NCBI GenBank assembly: GCA_023393455.1
Contig: JAEWLJ010000001.1
Location: 110,597-174,596, forward strand
Origin: Methanobacteriota archaeon
Lineage (GTDB): Archaea > Halobacteriota > Methanomicrobia > Methanomicrobiales > Methanoculleaceae
Length of the DNA: 64,000 nucleotides
Reading direction: 5' to 3'
A program made the position numbers and the translations under genes. This document shows, piece by piece, positions 9,223 through 16,122 of this stretch; positions within the stretch are counted from its first letter, which is position 1, and each line of letters starts with the position of its first letter. Below the pieces are notes generated by a model that was given only the letters and a program-made list of their open reading frames with translations, had not been told where the DNA came from and searched no databases.

Positions 9223-10203
9223 CTACAGCAGTTCGACGCCTTCGTCCATCGGCATCGAGAGGATCTCGCCGGTGAACCCATTGACCTCGACGATCTTGCT
9301 CCCGCCCCGCACCTGCCAGACCGGCACGTAGACGGCCTCGATATCGATCTTAATGTTGTTCCGGTCAGGTTTGAGGGTCTTTTCCTCGTAGAATATGGCG
9401 TCGCCCTTCTCGTAGCGGAACCGCACCTTCTGGGTGAGACGGTCGATGATGTCCCGCACGAGCTGCTCCTCCACGTCCTCCCGCACGAGCCGGGTGGCGA
9501 CGATCTCGGACCCGAACGGAACCGGGCCCCGCTCGATCTCGTCAGGATTGATCTCCATCTTCAGGCCGTTGATGGCGTTGACCGCTCCGGTACCCTCGGC
9601 GTCGAAGGAGACCAGCCGGTCTTTCACCTCGCGCTCGCCGGTGCTCACGTAGCGGTAGTTCCAGTAGGGGATGAACCGGCACTTCGCCGTCCCTTGCAGC
9701 CCGGCGATACCGCAGGCGCGCTTCTCGGAGACCTTCAACTGGAGATGGGGGAGCTCCGGCCCATCCTGCGGCTCTTCCTTCACCGGCGCAGCCTTCACCG
9801 GCGCAGGAGAAGCCTCGATCTTCCCCCGCCGAACCGTCCGGACCGGGCCGGGGAGGTCCAGGATCAGGGCCTGTCCGAGCACCTCCGCAAGATCGGCCCT
9901 GCCTGCGTAGCAGACGAACTCGTCAGGCCCCCACCGGATGCAGTCCTCCGTCTGCACCGCCGGATCGAGGGTGAAGAGCAGTTTCCTGCAGACCCAGTCG
10001 TCCTCGCCGGTGCGCAGGCGGTAGATCATCGAATCGAAGCTCCCAATCGTCTCCGGATCGTCCGAGCAGAGCACCACCAGGGCGTCTTCACTCCCGACGG
10101 CGGAGAGATCCAGCGGGTCGCCGACCTCCTCAACGTCGTAGGAGGCCGCGGCAAGGATCCGCTTCAGCACGTTCCGGGCTTTTTCCCGAGTCCCACTCTC
10201 CAT
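9223..10203 (-). CDS. Conserved archaeal hypothetical protein
   Basis: A 326-residue soluble protein that I cannot assign. Residues 1-125 look like a Rossmann-like or restriction-endonuclease-like domain (LVVLCSDDPETIGS, WVCRKLLFTLDP). A Pro/Ala/Lys linker follows (about 130-155). The C-terminal half has a beta-rich domain containing IPYWNYRYVSTGEREV and ends VYVPVWQVRGGSKIVEVNG-FTGEI. That last pattern, in which a transported or modified protein feeds 'IVEVNGFTGEIL', recurs in methanogen proteins of unknown function. It is the first gene before the disulfide oxidoreductase, separated by 9 bp, so a shared redox-related role is possible but unproven. Confidence 0.6.
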   Translation of the reverse strand: MESGTREKARNVLKRILAAASYDVEEVGDPLDLSAVGSEDALVVLCSDDPETIGSFDSMIYRLRTGEDDWVCRKLLFTLDPAVQTEDCIRWGPDEFVCYAGRADLAEVLGQALILDLPGPVRTVRRGKIEASPAPVKAAPVKEEPQDGPELPHLQLKVSEKRACGIAGLQGTAKCRFIPYWNYRYVSTGEREVKDRLVSFDAEGTGAVNAINGLKMEINPDEIERGPVPFGSEIVATRLVREDVEEQLVRDIIDRLTQKVRFRYEKGDAIFYEEKTLKPDRNNIKIDIEAVYVPVWQVRGGSKIVEVNGFTGEILSMPMDEGVELL

Positions 10204-10378
10204 TCATCTTACACTATCACAGGGAGATAGAACAAGTTTTCCCTTCGGGCCAGGTTGCCGGGAAAGCATAACCGGGGGTGCGCGGGACGGCGAAGGGCAG
10301 GTTCAGCCCGGGTTCCTGCCGGAAGGACCCGTCGAATCCGGAAGACAACACATTTTTCTTCGCAGAGCAAGAGATCTG

Positions 10379-11128
10379 ATGATGCAAGCTCCCCTGAAGT
10401 TCACCAACCACCGCATCGAGGAGTACGCGCTCAAGGTGACCTACCGCCCTGAGGACGACACGGGGAAGATCATCTACAACCTCTCGCTCATCGAGAGCCA
10501 CGACCTCGAGTTCGCGCTCTCCGTCATGAAAGAGGCGCACAGACGGGGCATCACCATCAGCAACCGGTTCCTGGTTGCTGGACCGGGGGAGCAGGTCGGC
10601 GACTATACCGTGCCGGATGGGCGGCACGCCATCTGCACGATGTGCAGTATCACGCTCGATGCGCTTCTTCTCCAGCGCGGCATCCCGGCGAGCCCGATCG
10701 GGGGCGGGATCGTCGAGGTCAACAGGAGGGTTGCGCAACGGTTCACGAGCCTGATCCTCTATAGTGACACCACCCTCGATCCCCTCGAGGTCCTCATCTC
10801 CCAGGAGGCCACGTCGATCCTCGACGTCATGGACCACGGGAAGGGCAATATCCTCGCAAACATCAGGGAGTGCCACATGGATGCCGAACACCTCCTGGGT
10901 GAGGTGCTCGACGAACTTGCGTCCATCGGGTTCTCTGGAATCCTCGACGTCGGCGCCCCGAACGTCCCCCTGCTCGGGGTCCCGGTGAGCCCGCAGTACC
11001 TGGGCGTGGCGATGGTCGGCGGCACGAACGCGATGGCGGCCGTCAGGGAGACCGGGCGGTCGGTCGTGACCCGGGCGCTCAAAGGGCTGATCGATATCCA
11101 GGCGATGGGCTACCTGGACGATTACTGA
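10379..11128 (+). CDS. Stand-alone NrpR regulatory domain (DUF128) protein without an HTH
   Basis: At 249 residues it matches the effector-binding DUF128 domain of NrpR, the 2-oxoglutarate-sensing repressor of nitrogen genes in methanogens (IGGGIVEVNRR, GFSGILDVGAPNVPLLGVPVSP, VAMVGGTNAMAAVRETG). Classical NrpR carries an N-terminal winged helix in front of one or two such domains. Here the protein begins directly with the domain and no HTH is visible, so it may act with a separate HTH protein or as a modulator. It converges with the TrmB gene and overlaps its 3' end by 7 bp. The start is the first of two ATGs at 10379. Confidence 0.8.
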   Translation: MMQAPLKFTNHRIEEYALKVTYRPEDDTGKIIYNLSLIESHDLEFALSVMKEAHRRGITISNRFLVAGPGEQVGDYTVPDGRHAICTMCSITLDALLLQRGIPASPIGGGIVEVNRRVAQRFTSLILYSDTTLDPLEVLISQEATSILDVMDHGKGNILANIRECHMDAEHLLGEVLDELASIGFSGILDVGAPNVPLLGVPVSPQYLGVAMVGGTNAMAAVRETGRSVVTRALKGLIDIQAMGYLDDY

Positions 11129-11913
11129 ACCGTAGCCTTCGTCCATTCCATGACGGTGGCGATATGCCGCCGCACGAAGAGGGCGAGCCCCGCAGACTCC
11201 GAATAGAGGGCGGAGGGCTGACCGTCTGCTCCTACCATCCAGAGCAGCGCCCGGGTATTGTCCACTAAGAAGACGCCCGATCTCTCGTAGGGCAGCAGTT
11301 TCTCAGCAAGAATTGGGGTTTTGTAGAGAGTGGCGAGAGGGATGATATGGAGATGGAACCGGGAAGGCTGCTCGCCCGCCCAGCGGTCGGTGACGATATC
11401 GACCGAGACGGAGCCGGGAACGGGATCGAGCAGCGGGAGCACGCTATGCTGGAGGAGATCCCCCGTCGCGAGCAACTCCACACTCCGCTCCGCACTCTGA
11501 AACATTCCTGCAAGGCGGGTTCTGATATTCTCTTCGCCGTAGATCGTCCAGACCAGTTCCTGGCCGCCCGGGCCTTCCAGTTCCTTCTCCCGGTAAACGG
11601 CGTCGAGGCCCTCCCGGGCTCTCTCTGCGTCGTTCTCGATCCGGCGCATCAGGTTCTCGACGCCCTGGTCGGGAGGGACCGCATCGAAGCGTTTGGGTGT
11701 CGTGTGCGAGACGCTGACCAACTCCTTCTGGACGAGACGGTCGAGGACCGGGTAGACGGATGCGCGCGGCACGCCGGAGATCTCGTGGACTTCCGTCGCG
11801 GTCGCTCCCACCGTTCTGAGAAGCCCGATGTATACGAGGGCCTCGTACTTCGTAAGTCCCAGTGATCTGAGGGATTCTAGGAGGGGGGCTGGAACGTCCC
11901 GGAGTGCCTTCAT
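11122..11913 (-). CDS. TrmB family transcriptional regulator
   Basis: 263 residues. The N-terminal winged helix (about 10-80) has the TrmB signature LGLTKYEALVYIGLL, a recognition helix near ATEVHEISGVPRASVYPVLDRL, and the wing KELVSVSHTTPKRFDAVPP. A short coiled coil (about 85-115) and a phospholipase-D-like sensor domain follow. TrmB proteins bind sugars and control transport and central carbon genes. It diverges from the surface protein-Pgi operon, and a perfect 7+7 dyad lies in the 63-bp gap, so it probably controls itself and that operon. The target and the ligand are inference. Confidence 0.88.
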   Translation of the reverse strand: MKALRDVPAPLLESLRSLGLTKYEALVYIGLLRTVGATATEVHEISGVPRASVYPVLDRLVQKELVSVSHTTPKRFDAVPPDQGVENLMRRIENDAERAREGLDAVYREKELEGPGGQELVWTIYGEENIRTRLAGMFQSAERSVELLATGDLLQHSVLPLLDPVPGSVSVDIVTDRWAGEQPSRFHLHIIPLATLYKTPILAEKLLPYERSGVFLVDNTRALLWMVGADGQPSALYSESAGLALFVRRHIATVMEWTKATVQ

Positions 11914-11944
11914 CCATCATGTATATATACGGTCCAGCAATAAA

Positions 11945-11966
11945 TGTTGTTGCTAAGATAACAACA
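11945..11966. promoter_or_regulatory. Inverted repeat in the TrmB/surface-protein gap, putative operator
   Basis: TGTTGTT, eight bases, AACAACA: a perfect 7-bp inverted repeat centred between the divergent start codons at 11913 and 11977. It sits about 10 bp before the plus-strand ATG and close to the TATA-like TATATATAC at 11923-11931. A near-identical 22-bp site occurs at 14012-14033. Position and symmetry suggest the TrmB binding site. Confidence 0.6.
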
Positions 11967-11976
11967 AGGTGAAGAG

Positions 11977-13260
11977 ATGCGTTGGCAATACCTACCCGTA
12001 CTGATGCTCCTGCTGGCACTCCTGGCTGCGCCGGGGGCGGCGCAGGGTGTTAAATACCTCTATGGAAGCCCCGATCTGTCGGCAACAATCTCCGGTACCA
12101 ATCAGTTTGCACCGGGGGACGAGACCCAGCTCGGGGTCATCGTATCCAACAGCGGCCTGAATACCCATAAGATGGTCGGTTCGGCCCTCGTCACCCCCGA
12201 TGATCAGCCGAACACCGCAAAACTGGTCACCGTGACGCTCAAGAGCAGTGACGCGCCGTTCACCGTCAAGACGGATCCCCAGTTCATGAGAGACATCGCG
12301 GGCGGCGCCGCCGCGAACGCCGTCTTCAACGTGAAGGTGGCAGACTCCGCCGAGCCGGGCACCTACACGCTGCCGCTCGAGGTGACCTACACCTACCTGC
12401 AGGACGCTGAAGATTACGGCGACGTTCTCCGCTACAACTACCAGAAGAAGACCCTGACCCTGCCGCTCACCGTGCGGGTCACGCCCAACCTCCAGGTCGA
12501 GGTCCTTGATCTCCGCTCCGAGTCGCTGAACGTCGGCACGGAAGGCTACGTCTACATGACCCTGAAGAACGTCGGTCACGAGACGGCAGAGAAGGCGATC
12601 GCGATTGTCACGAGAAGCGGCTCGAGCCCGCTCATCCCCACCGACGGCAACGCATACATCGGGACGTTTGAACCGGGCGAGACGGTGGACGTGAAGTTCA
12701 AGGTCTCGGTCGCGAACACCGCAGAGCCCCAGTCCTACCCGCTGGACGTCGCGGTCACCTACGAGGACTATGAGGGCAAGACGGTGACCTCCAGGCCGGC
12801 GACGATCGGCCTTCCCGTAGGCGGCAAGATCGCCTTCGAGGTCGTCTCACCCCCGCAGACGCTCTACCAGGGTCAGAAGAGCATCCTTGAAGTCGAGTAT
12901 AAGAACTCGGGAGCGGCAACGGTCTACAATGCCCAGGCACGGATCAGCGCCGTCGATCCCTTCACCAGCAGCGACGACACCGCCTTCCTCGGCGACCTCG
13001 CTCCGGGCGAGACAGCGACGGCACGGTTTGAGGTGAACGTCGACGGTGCCGGCACCGCGAAGGAGTACGGGATCGACTCCGAGATCCGCTACCGTGACAA
13101 CCTCGACAACAGCAAGATATCGGACAGCATGAAGGTGCGGGTTGCGCTCGAGGCGAGGGAAGGCACGCTCTTCACCAATCCGGTCTTCCTGATTGCAGTC
13201 CTCGCTGTCATCGCCGGTGCAGGGTATTATATATTCGTGTACCGTAAGAAACAGAGATGA
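11977..13260 (+). CDS. COG1361/S-layer-like secreted protein with C-terminal membrane anchor
   Basis: 427 residues with a signal peptide (LPVLMLLLALLAAPGAAQG), three to four consecutive CARDB/NEW3-like beta domains (repeating GTEGYVYMTLKNVGHETAEKA and YQGQKSILEVEYKNSGAA styles), then one helix (FLIAVLAVIAGAGYYIFV) followed by YRKKQR. It should stand outside the membrane, anchored at the C terminus. AAGGTGAAGAG precedes the ATG. It overlaps the pgi gene by 4 bp, so a surface protein and a glycolytic enzyme share one transcript. The dyad upstream implies TrmB control. Confidence 0.8.
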   Translation: MRWQYLPVLMLLLALLAAPGAAQGVKYLYGSPDLSATISGTNQFAPGDETQLGVIVSNSGLNTHKMVGSALVTPDDQPNTAKLVTVTLKSSDAPFTVKTDPQFMRDIAGGAAANAVFNVKVADSAEPGTYTLPLEVTYTYLQDAEDYGDVLRYNYQKKTLTLPLTVRVTPNLQVEVLDLRSESLNVGTEGYVYMTLKNVGHETAEKAIAIVTRSGSSPLIPTDGNAYIGTFEPGETVDVKFKVSVANTAEPQSYPLDVAVTYEDYEGKTVTSRPATIGLPVGGKIAFEVVSPPQTLYQGQKSILEVEYKNSGAATVYNAQARISAVDPFTSSDDTAFLGDLAPGETATARFEVNVDGAGTAKEYGIDSEIRYRDNLDNSKISDSMKVRVALEAREGTLFTNPVFLIAVLAVIAGAGYYIFVYRKKQR

Positions 13261-13979
13261 ACGGGTACTGGGACGGACCCAAAACGGAGCCGCAGGTAAG
13301 GATAATCGAGGAAATGCGGGAGGTTCTCGCAGATCCCGGCTGCACCTCCGATCAGCCCCTCTATTTTATGTACCGGGATCTCGCGAAGAGTGAGAGTGAC
13401 CGGGAATGGCTCCGGCAGCACCACATCCGCTACGACATCACCGTTATCCCTGCCCGGAGACTCTGCGGGGAGTACGTCAAGACGAAGGGCCACTACCACA
13501 CCGAGAACCCGGCAGGAGAACTTTACCCGGAGATCTACGAGGTGCTCGAGGGGACGGGGCACTACCTCCTCCAGACCCGCGATGCCGACGACGTGGTGAT
13601 GATCGAGGGCACCGCCGGCGACAAGATTCTGATCCCGCCGGGCTATGGTCACGTGACCATCAACCCGGCAGGGGAGGACCTCGTGATGGCAAACCTCGTC
13701 TCATCAGAGTTCACGAGCAACTACGGCCCCTACGCAGACCTGAAAGGAGCCGCCTACTACGAGATGGAGGGCGGAGCACTGGTGAAGAACCCGCGCTACC
13801 CGGACGCTCCGCCGGTGCGCTACTGCAACCCGGTGGAGGTCCCGGAGATCGGGATCGAGAGAGGGGTCGGGCTCTACGACCTGATCGGGCGACCGCGGTC
13901 GGTCGCGTTCCTGAACCACCCGGAGCAGTTCATGGAGATCTTCGCCGACGTGACCGGCGGATGTCTCGCGATGCGGTAG
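13257..13979 (+). CDS. pgiA: Glucose-6-phosphate isomerase, archaeal cupin type
   Basis: 240 residues, a cupin-type phosphoglucose isomerase that interconverts glucose-6-P and fructose-6-P using a metal ion. Metal-ligand motifs are visible: TKGHYHTENPAGELYPEIYEV split around the cupin box (His, His, Glu) and a later His in PPGYGHVTINP. The family is usually about 190 residues, and here the C terminus carries an extra segment of about 50 residues. The ATG overlaps the preceding stop (ATGA), which makes expression coupled to the surface-protein gene and probably to the TrmB regulator. Confidence 0.92.
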   Translation: MNGYWDGPKTEPQVRIIEEMREVLADPGCTSDQPLYFMYRDLAKSESDREWLRQHHIRYDITVIPARRLCGEYVKTKGHYHTENPAGELYPEIYEVLEGTGHYLLQTRDADDVVMIEGTAGDKILIPPGYGHVTINPAGEDLVMANLVSSEFTSNYGPYADLKGAAYYEMEGGALVKNPRYPDAPPVRYCNPVEVPEIGIERGVGLYDLIGRPRSVAFLNHPEQFMEIFADVTGGCLAMR

Positions 13980-14011
13980 AGAGGGGAAGGCGCGTTTAAC
14001 CCTACCCCACC

Positions 14012-14033
14012 TGTTGTTCTTTAGGACACAACA
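14012..14033. promoter_or_regulatory. Second copy of the TGTTGTT dyad, downstream of pgi
   Basis: TGTTGTT, eight bases, CACAACA. The length (22 bp), outer hexamers (TGTTGT and ACAACA) and TTAG/CTAAG-like centre match the dyad in front of the surface protein-pgi operon. It lies 33 bp after the pgi stop and is not in front of any recognised plus-strand gene. It may be a second TrmB site, or it may form a hairpin at the end of transcripts. Confidence 0.4.
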
Positions 14034-14053
14034 CAGCCCATGCGCGGCTTTCC

Positions 14054-14208
14054 ACCGTATATCGCCACGCGGCGGAGACGGCTCGCGGGGAGCATCCCCT
14101 CCCCTGTCTCTGTCACATAAGGGGGCACTGTAACCCACCCCACCCGGCCTTCGGCCTCCTCCCCCTTCCTGCGGGGCGGGGGCAATACGTGGCGATAACC
14201 CCCACGGT
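14054..14208 (-). ncRNA. Candidate structured RNA between pgi and the tRNA-thiolase gene
   Basis: This gene-free stretch contains nested complementary segments. The outer arms TATCGCCACG (14060-14069) and CGTGGCGATA (14188-14197) have an ACCGT/ACGGT extension. GAGAC/GTCTC (14075-14079 with 14106-14110) encloses the hairpin GGGGA-GCA-TCCCC. AAGGGGG/CCCCCTT (14119-14125 with 14161-14167) encloses GGCC-TTC-GGCC. On the minus strand a TATA-like CCAATATAGTGG (14211-14222) lies about 25 bp before the outer arm. No reading frame here looks coding. It could instead be a decayed mobile element. The rest of the 13980-14324 gap shows nothing else apart from the dyad at 14012. Confidence 0.3.
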
Positions 14209-14324
14209 CCACTATATTGGACTCTTACTGTCCCGGTCGTCCTGTCCTTCATCGCCCGGAGTTCTATGACTCTCGGGTTATCCCTCAACGGAGGGACACC
14301 AAATCACCACCAGGCGCCTTCCGC

Positions 14325-15215
14325 TCAGGATCGCCGGACCTCGTCAAGCACCTGGCACGTCCGGCAGATCCGCCCGCAGGGCTCCCCGCACCGCTCGCAG
14401 ACCCGGAGACCTTCGCCGGTAACCCTCTCCGGCTCCCGGAGGGCCTCGCCGAGGTTCACGAGGGAGTACTTCGTCGCCGGGTGGCGGTGGGCGTAGTCGT
14501 CGAGGATACCCCGGACGTCGCCCCGGAGAGCGTCGCCCGCATAGGGGCAGCCCTCGAGGTCGAACCCCTCGACGTGGAGGAAGGCGTACAGCGCCACCTC
14601 GCGCTCCGGGATGTACATGAACGGCTTGATCCGGGGAACCATCCCCGCCACCTCCCGCGTGGGGCGGGTGAGCCGGTCGGCATCACCCCGGAGAGCGTTC
14701 ATCAGGACCGACTGGGCCTCGTCGTCCAGGTTGAACCCATAGGCAAACTTCGTGACGCCATGCTCGCGGGCGATCCGGTTCATCAGCGCCCGGCGAAGCA
14801 CGCCGCAGTAGGAGCAGGAGAGGTTCGTCCCCTTCCTGCCCACGATCTCATCGAGCGTGATCCCGTATTCGTCGCGAAACGTTGCCGTCACCCAGGGGAT
14901 GTCCATGCTCTCGGCGATCTTCCGCGCCTGGTTCGGGTCGCGATAGCCGGATATCCCCTCGTCCACCGTGATCGCCATCAGTCGGACGCCCCGGCGATCG
15001 CCAAGGAGCCGGTGGAGGAAGAAGAGGACGGCGCTCGAATCCTTGCCCCCCGAGAGCGCCACCGCCACAGTATCCCCCGACTCTATCCAGCGGTGCTTCC
15101 GGATCGCCCGCTTCGCCTTCGCCTCGAAATCCCGGTTGAAGTGCTGCTCGCAGAGGTGCAGCCCGGAGTATCGCTGGAAGAGAATTGCGTCGCGGTGGCA
15201 CTTGCTGCACTTCAT
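14325..15215 (-). CDS. tRNA 2-thiouridine synthetase-like protein (TtuA/NcsA/Ctu1 family)
   Basis: 296 residues. An N-terminal zinc finger (Cys3, Cys6, Cys22, His25), an ATP-pyrophosphatase PP-loop (SGGKDS at 55-60), a CSYCG pair plus a later Cys (EGCPYAGD) that in TtuA hold a 4Fe-4S cluster, and a C-terminal Cys-rich zinc motif (CERCGEPCGRICRTC) together define this family. The enzyme adenylates a tRNA uridine and replaces its oxygen with sulfur, usually taking sulfur from a ubiquitin-like carrier. MoaD- and MoeB-like proteins encoded 30 kb away could serve as donor and activator, which is inference. Confidence 0.88.
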   Translation of the reverse strand: MKCSKCHRDAILFQRYSGLHLCEQHFNRDFEAKAKRAIRKHRWIESGDTVAVALSGGKDSSAVLFFLHRLLGDRRGVRLMAITVDEGISGYRDPNQARKIAESMDIPWVTATFRDEYGITLDEIVGRKGTNLSCSYCGVLRRALMNRIAREHGVTKFAYGFNLDDEAQSVLMNALRGDADRLTRPTREVAGMVPRIKPFMYIPEREVALYAFLHVEGFDLEGCPYAGDALRGDVRGILDDYAHRHPATKYSLVNLGEALREPERVTGEGLRVCERCGEPCGRICRTCQVLDEVRRS

Positions 15216-15264
15216 GCTTTCTCGATCATCCTTTTATCACCGCGCTACATAAATGGTGTAGAAG

Positions 15265-16122
15265 ATGCCTGTTCCTGCAGAATACGTACGAACCCTTCAC
15301 GCCTACGAACTCCGGATCCTGATCACTCTCGAACGTCTCATGCGCCGGTACCGGTGGGTGCCGCTCGAGGTGCTCAAGTCGTCCACGAGGTTCTCGGAGT
15401 CCGAGCTCTCCTACCGTCTGGGCAGGTTGATGGCCATGGATATGGTCAGATACGAGAAGACCCCTTACGAGGGCTACGCGCTCGTCTTCAACGGCTACGA
15501 CACCCTGGCCCTCCACACCCTCACCCGCCGGAACACCGTCCAGGCGCTCGGGACGCTGATCGGCGTCGGGAAGGAGTCGGAGGTCTACGAGGCGATGGGG
15601 CTCGGGGTCGTCGTGCTGAAGTTTCACCGGGTCGGGCAGCGGTCGTTTCAATCCGCCCGCGTAAAGCGCGGCTACATGCCGGAGGCCGGACACTGCCCCT
15701 GGATATTCGCCTCGAGCAACTCGGCGAAGATGGAATACGACGCTCTAAAGACCCTCCACCCCGCCGTCTCGGTTCCGCTCCCGATCGACCAGAACAGGCA
15801 CGTCGTGGCGATGTCGTTCGTCCCCGGCGTCAACCTCTCGCGAGCCGACCTCGAAGAGCCCCGGCCGATCCTCGATACGATCCTCGACAACATCCATGAG
15901 GCCTACCGCCTCGGCATCATCCACGGCGACCTGAGCGAGTTCAACGTCATGGTCGACGAGGAGCAGTGCTGGCTGATCGACTGGCCGCAGTGGGTGGAGA
16001 CCGCCCACCCGAACGCCGGCGAGATCCTCAACCGCGACATCGAGAACATCCTCCAGTACTTCAAACGGAAATACGGCATAGAGTACGCCTTTGACGAAGC
16101 ACTGGCAAGGGTGGTGGGGTGA
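15265..16122 (+). CDS. rio2: RIO2-type serine protein kinase
   Basis: 285 residues. The N-terminal winged helix (about 8-85) is characteristic of RIO2, followed by a minimal kinase domain with the P-loop IGVGKESEVYEA, catalytic loop HGDLSEFN and metal-binding IDWPQ. RIO2 kinases act in late 40S/30S ribosome maturation in archaea and eukaryotes. The stop overlaps the GTG of the next gene (GTGA), so it begins a three-gene operon with DUF460 and thiL genes. Upstream is a short gap shared with the divergent tRNA-thiolase gene. Confidence 0.93.
   Translation: MPVPAEYVRTLHAYELRILITLERLMRRYRWVPLEVLKSSTRFSESELSYRLGRLMAMDMVRYEKTPYEGYALVFNGYDTLALHTLTRRNTVQALGTLIGVGKESEVYEAMGLGVVVLKFHRVGQRSFQSARVKRGYMPEAGHCPWIFASSNSAKMEYDALKTLHPAVSVPLPIDQNRHVVAMSFVPGVNLSRADLEEPRPILDTILDNIHEAYRLGIIHGDLSEFNVMVDEEQCWLIDWPQWVETAHPNAGEILNRDIENILQYFKRKYGIEYAFDEALARVVG

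Noticed and set aside
14217..15899. 560-codon plus-strand open frame opposite the tRNA-thiolase gene and running into the RIO2 gene
   Set aside because: It is antisense to one recognised gene and out of frame with another, is rich in Arg/Pro, and has no domain or ribosome site.
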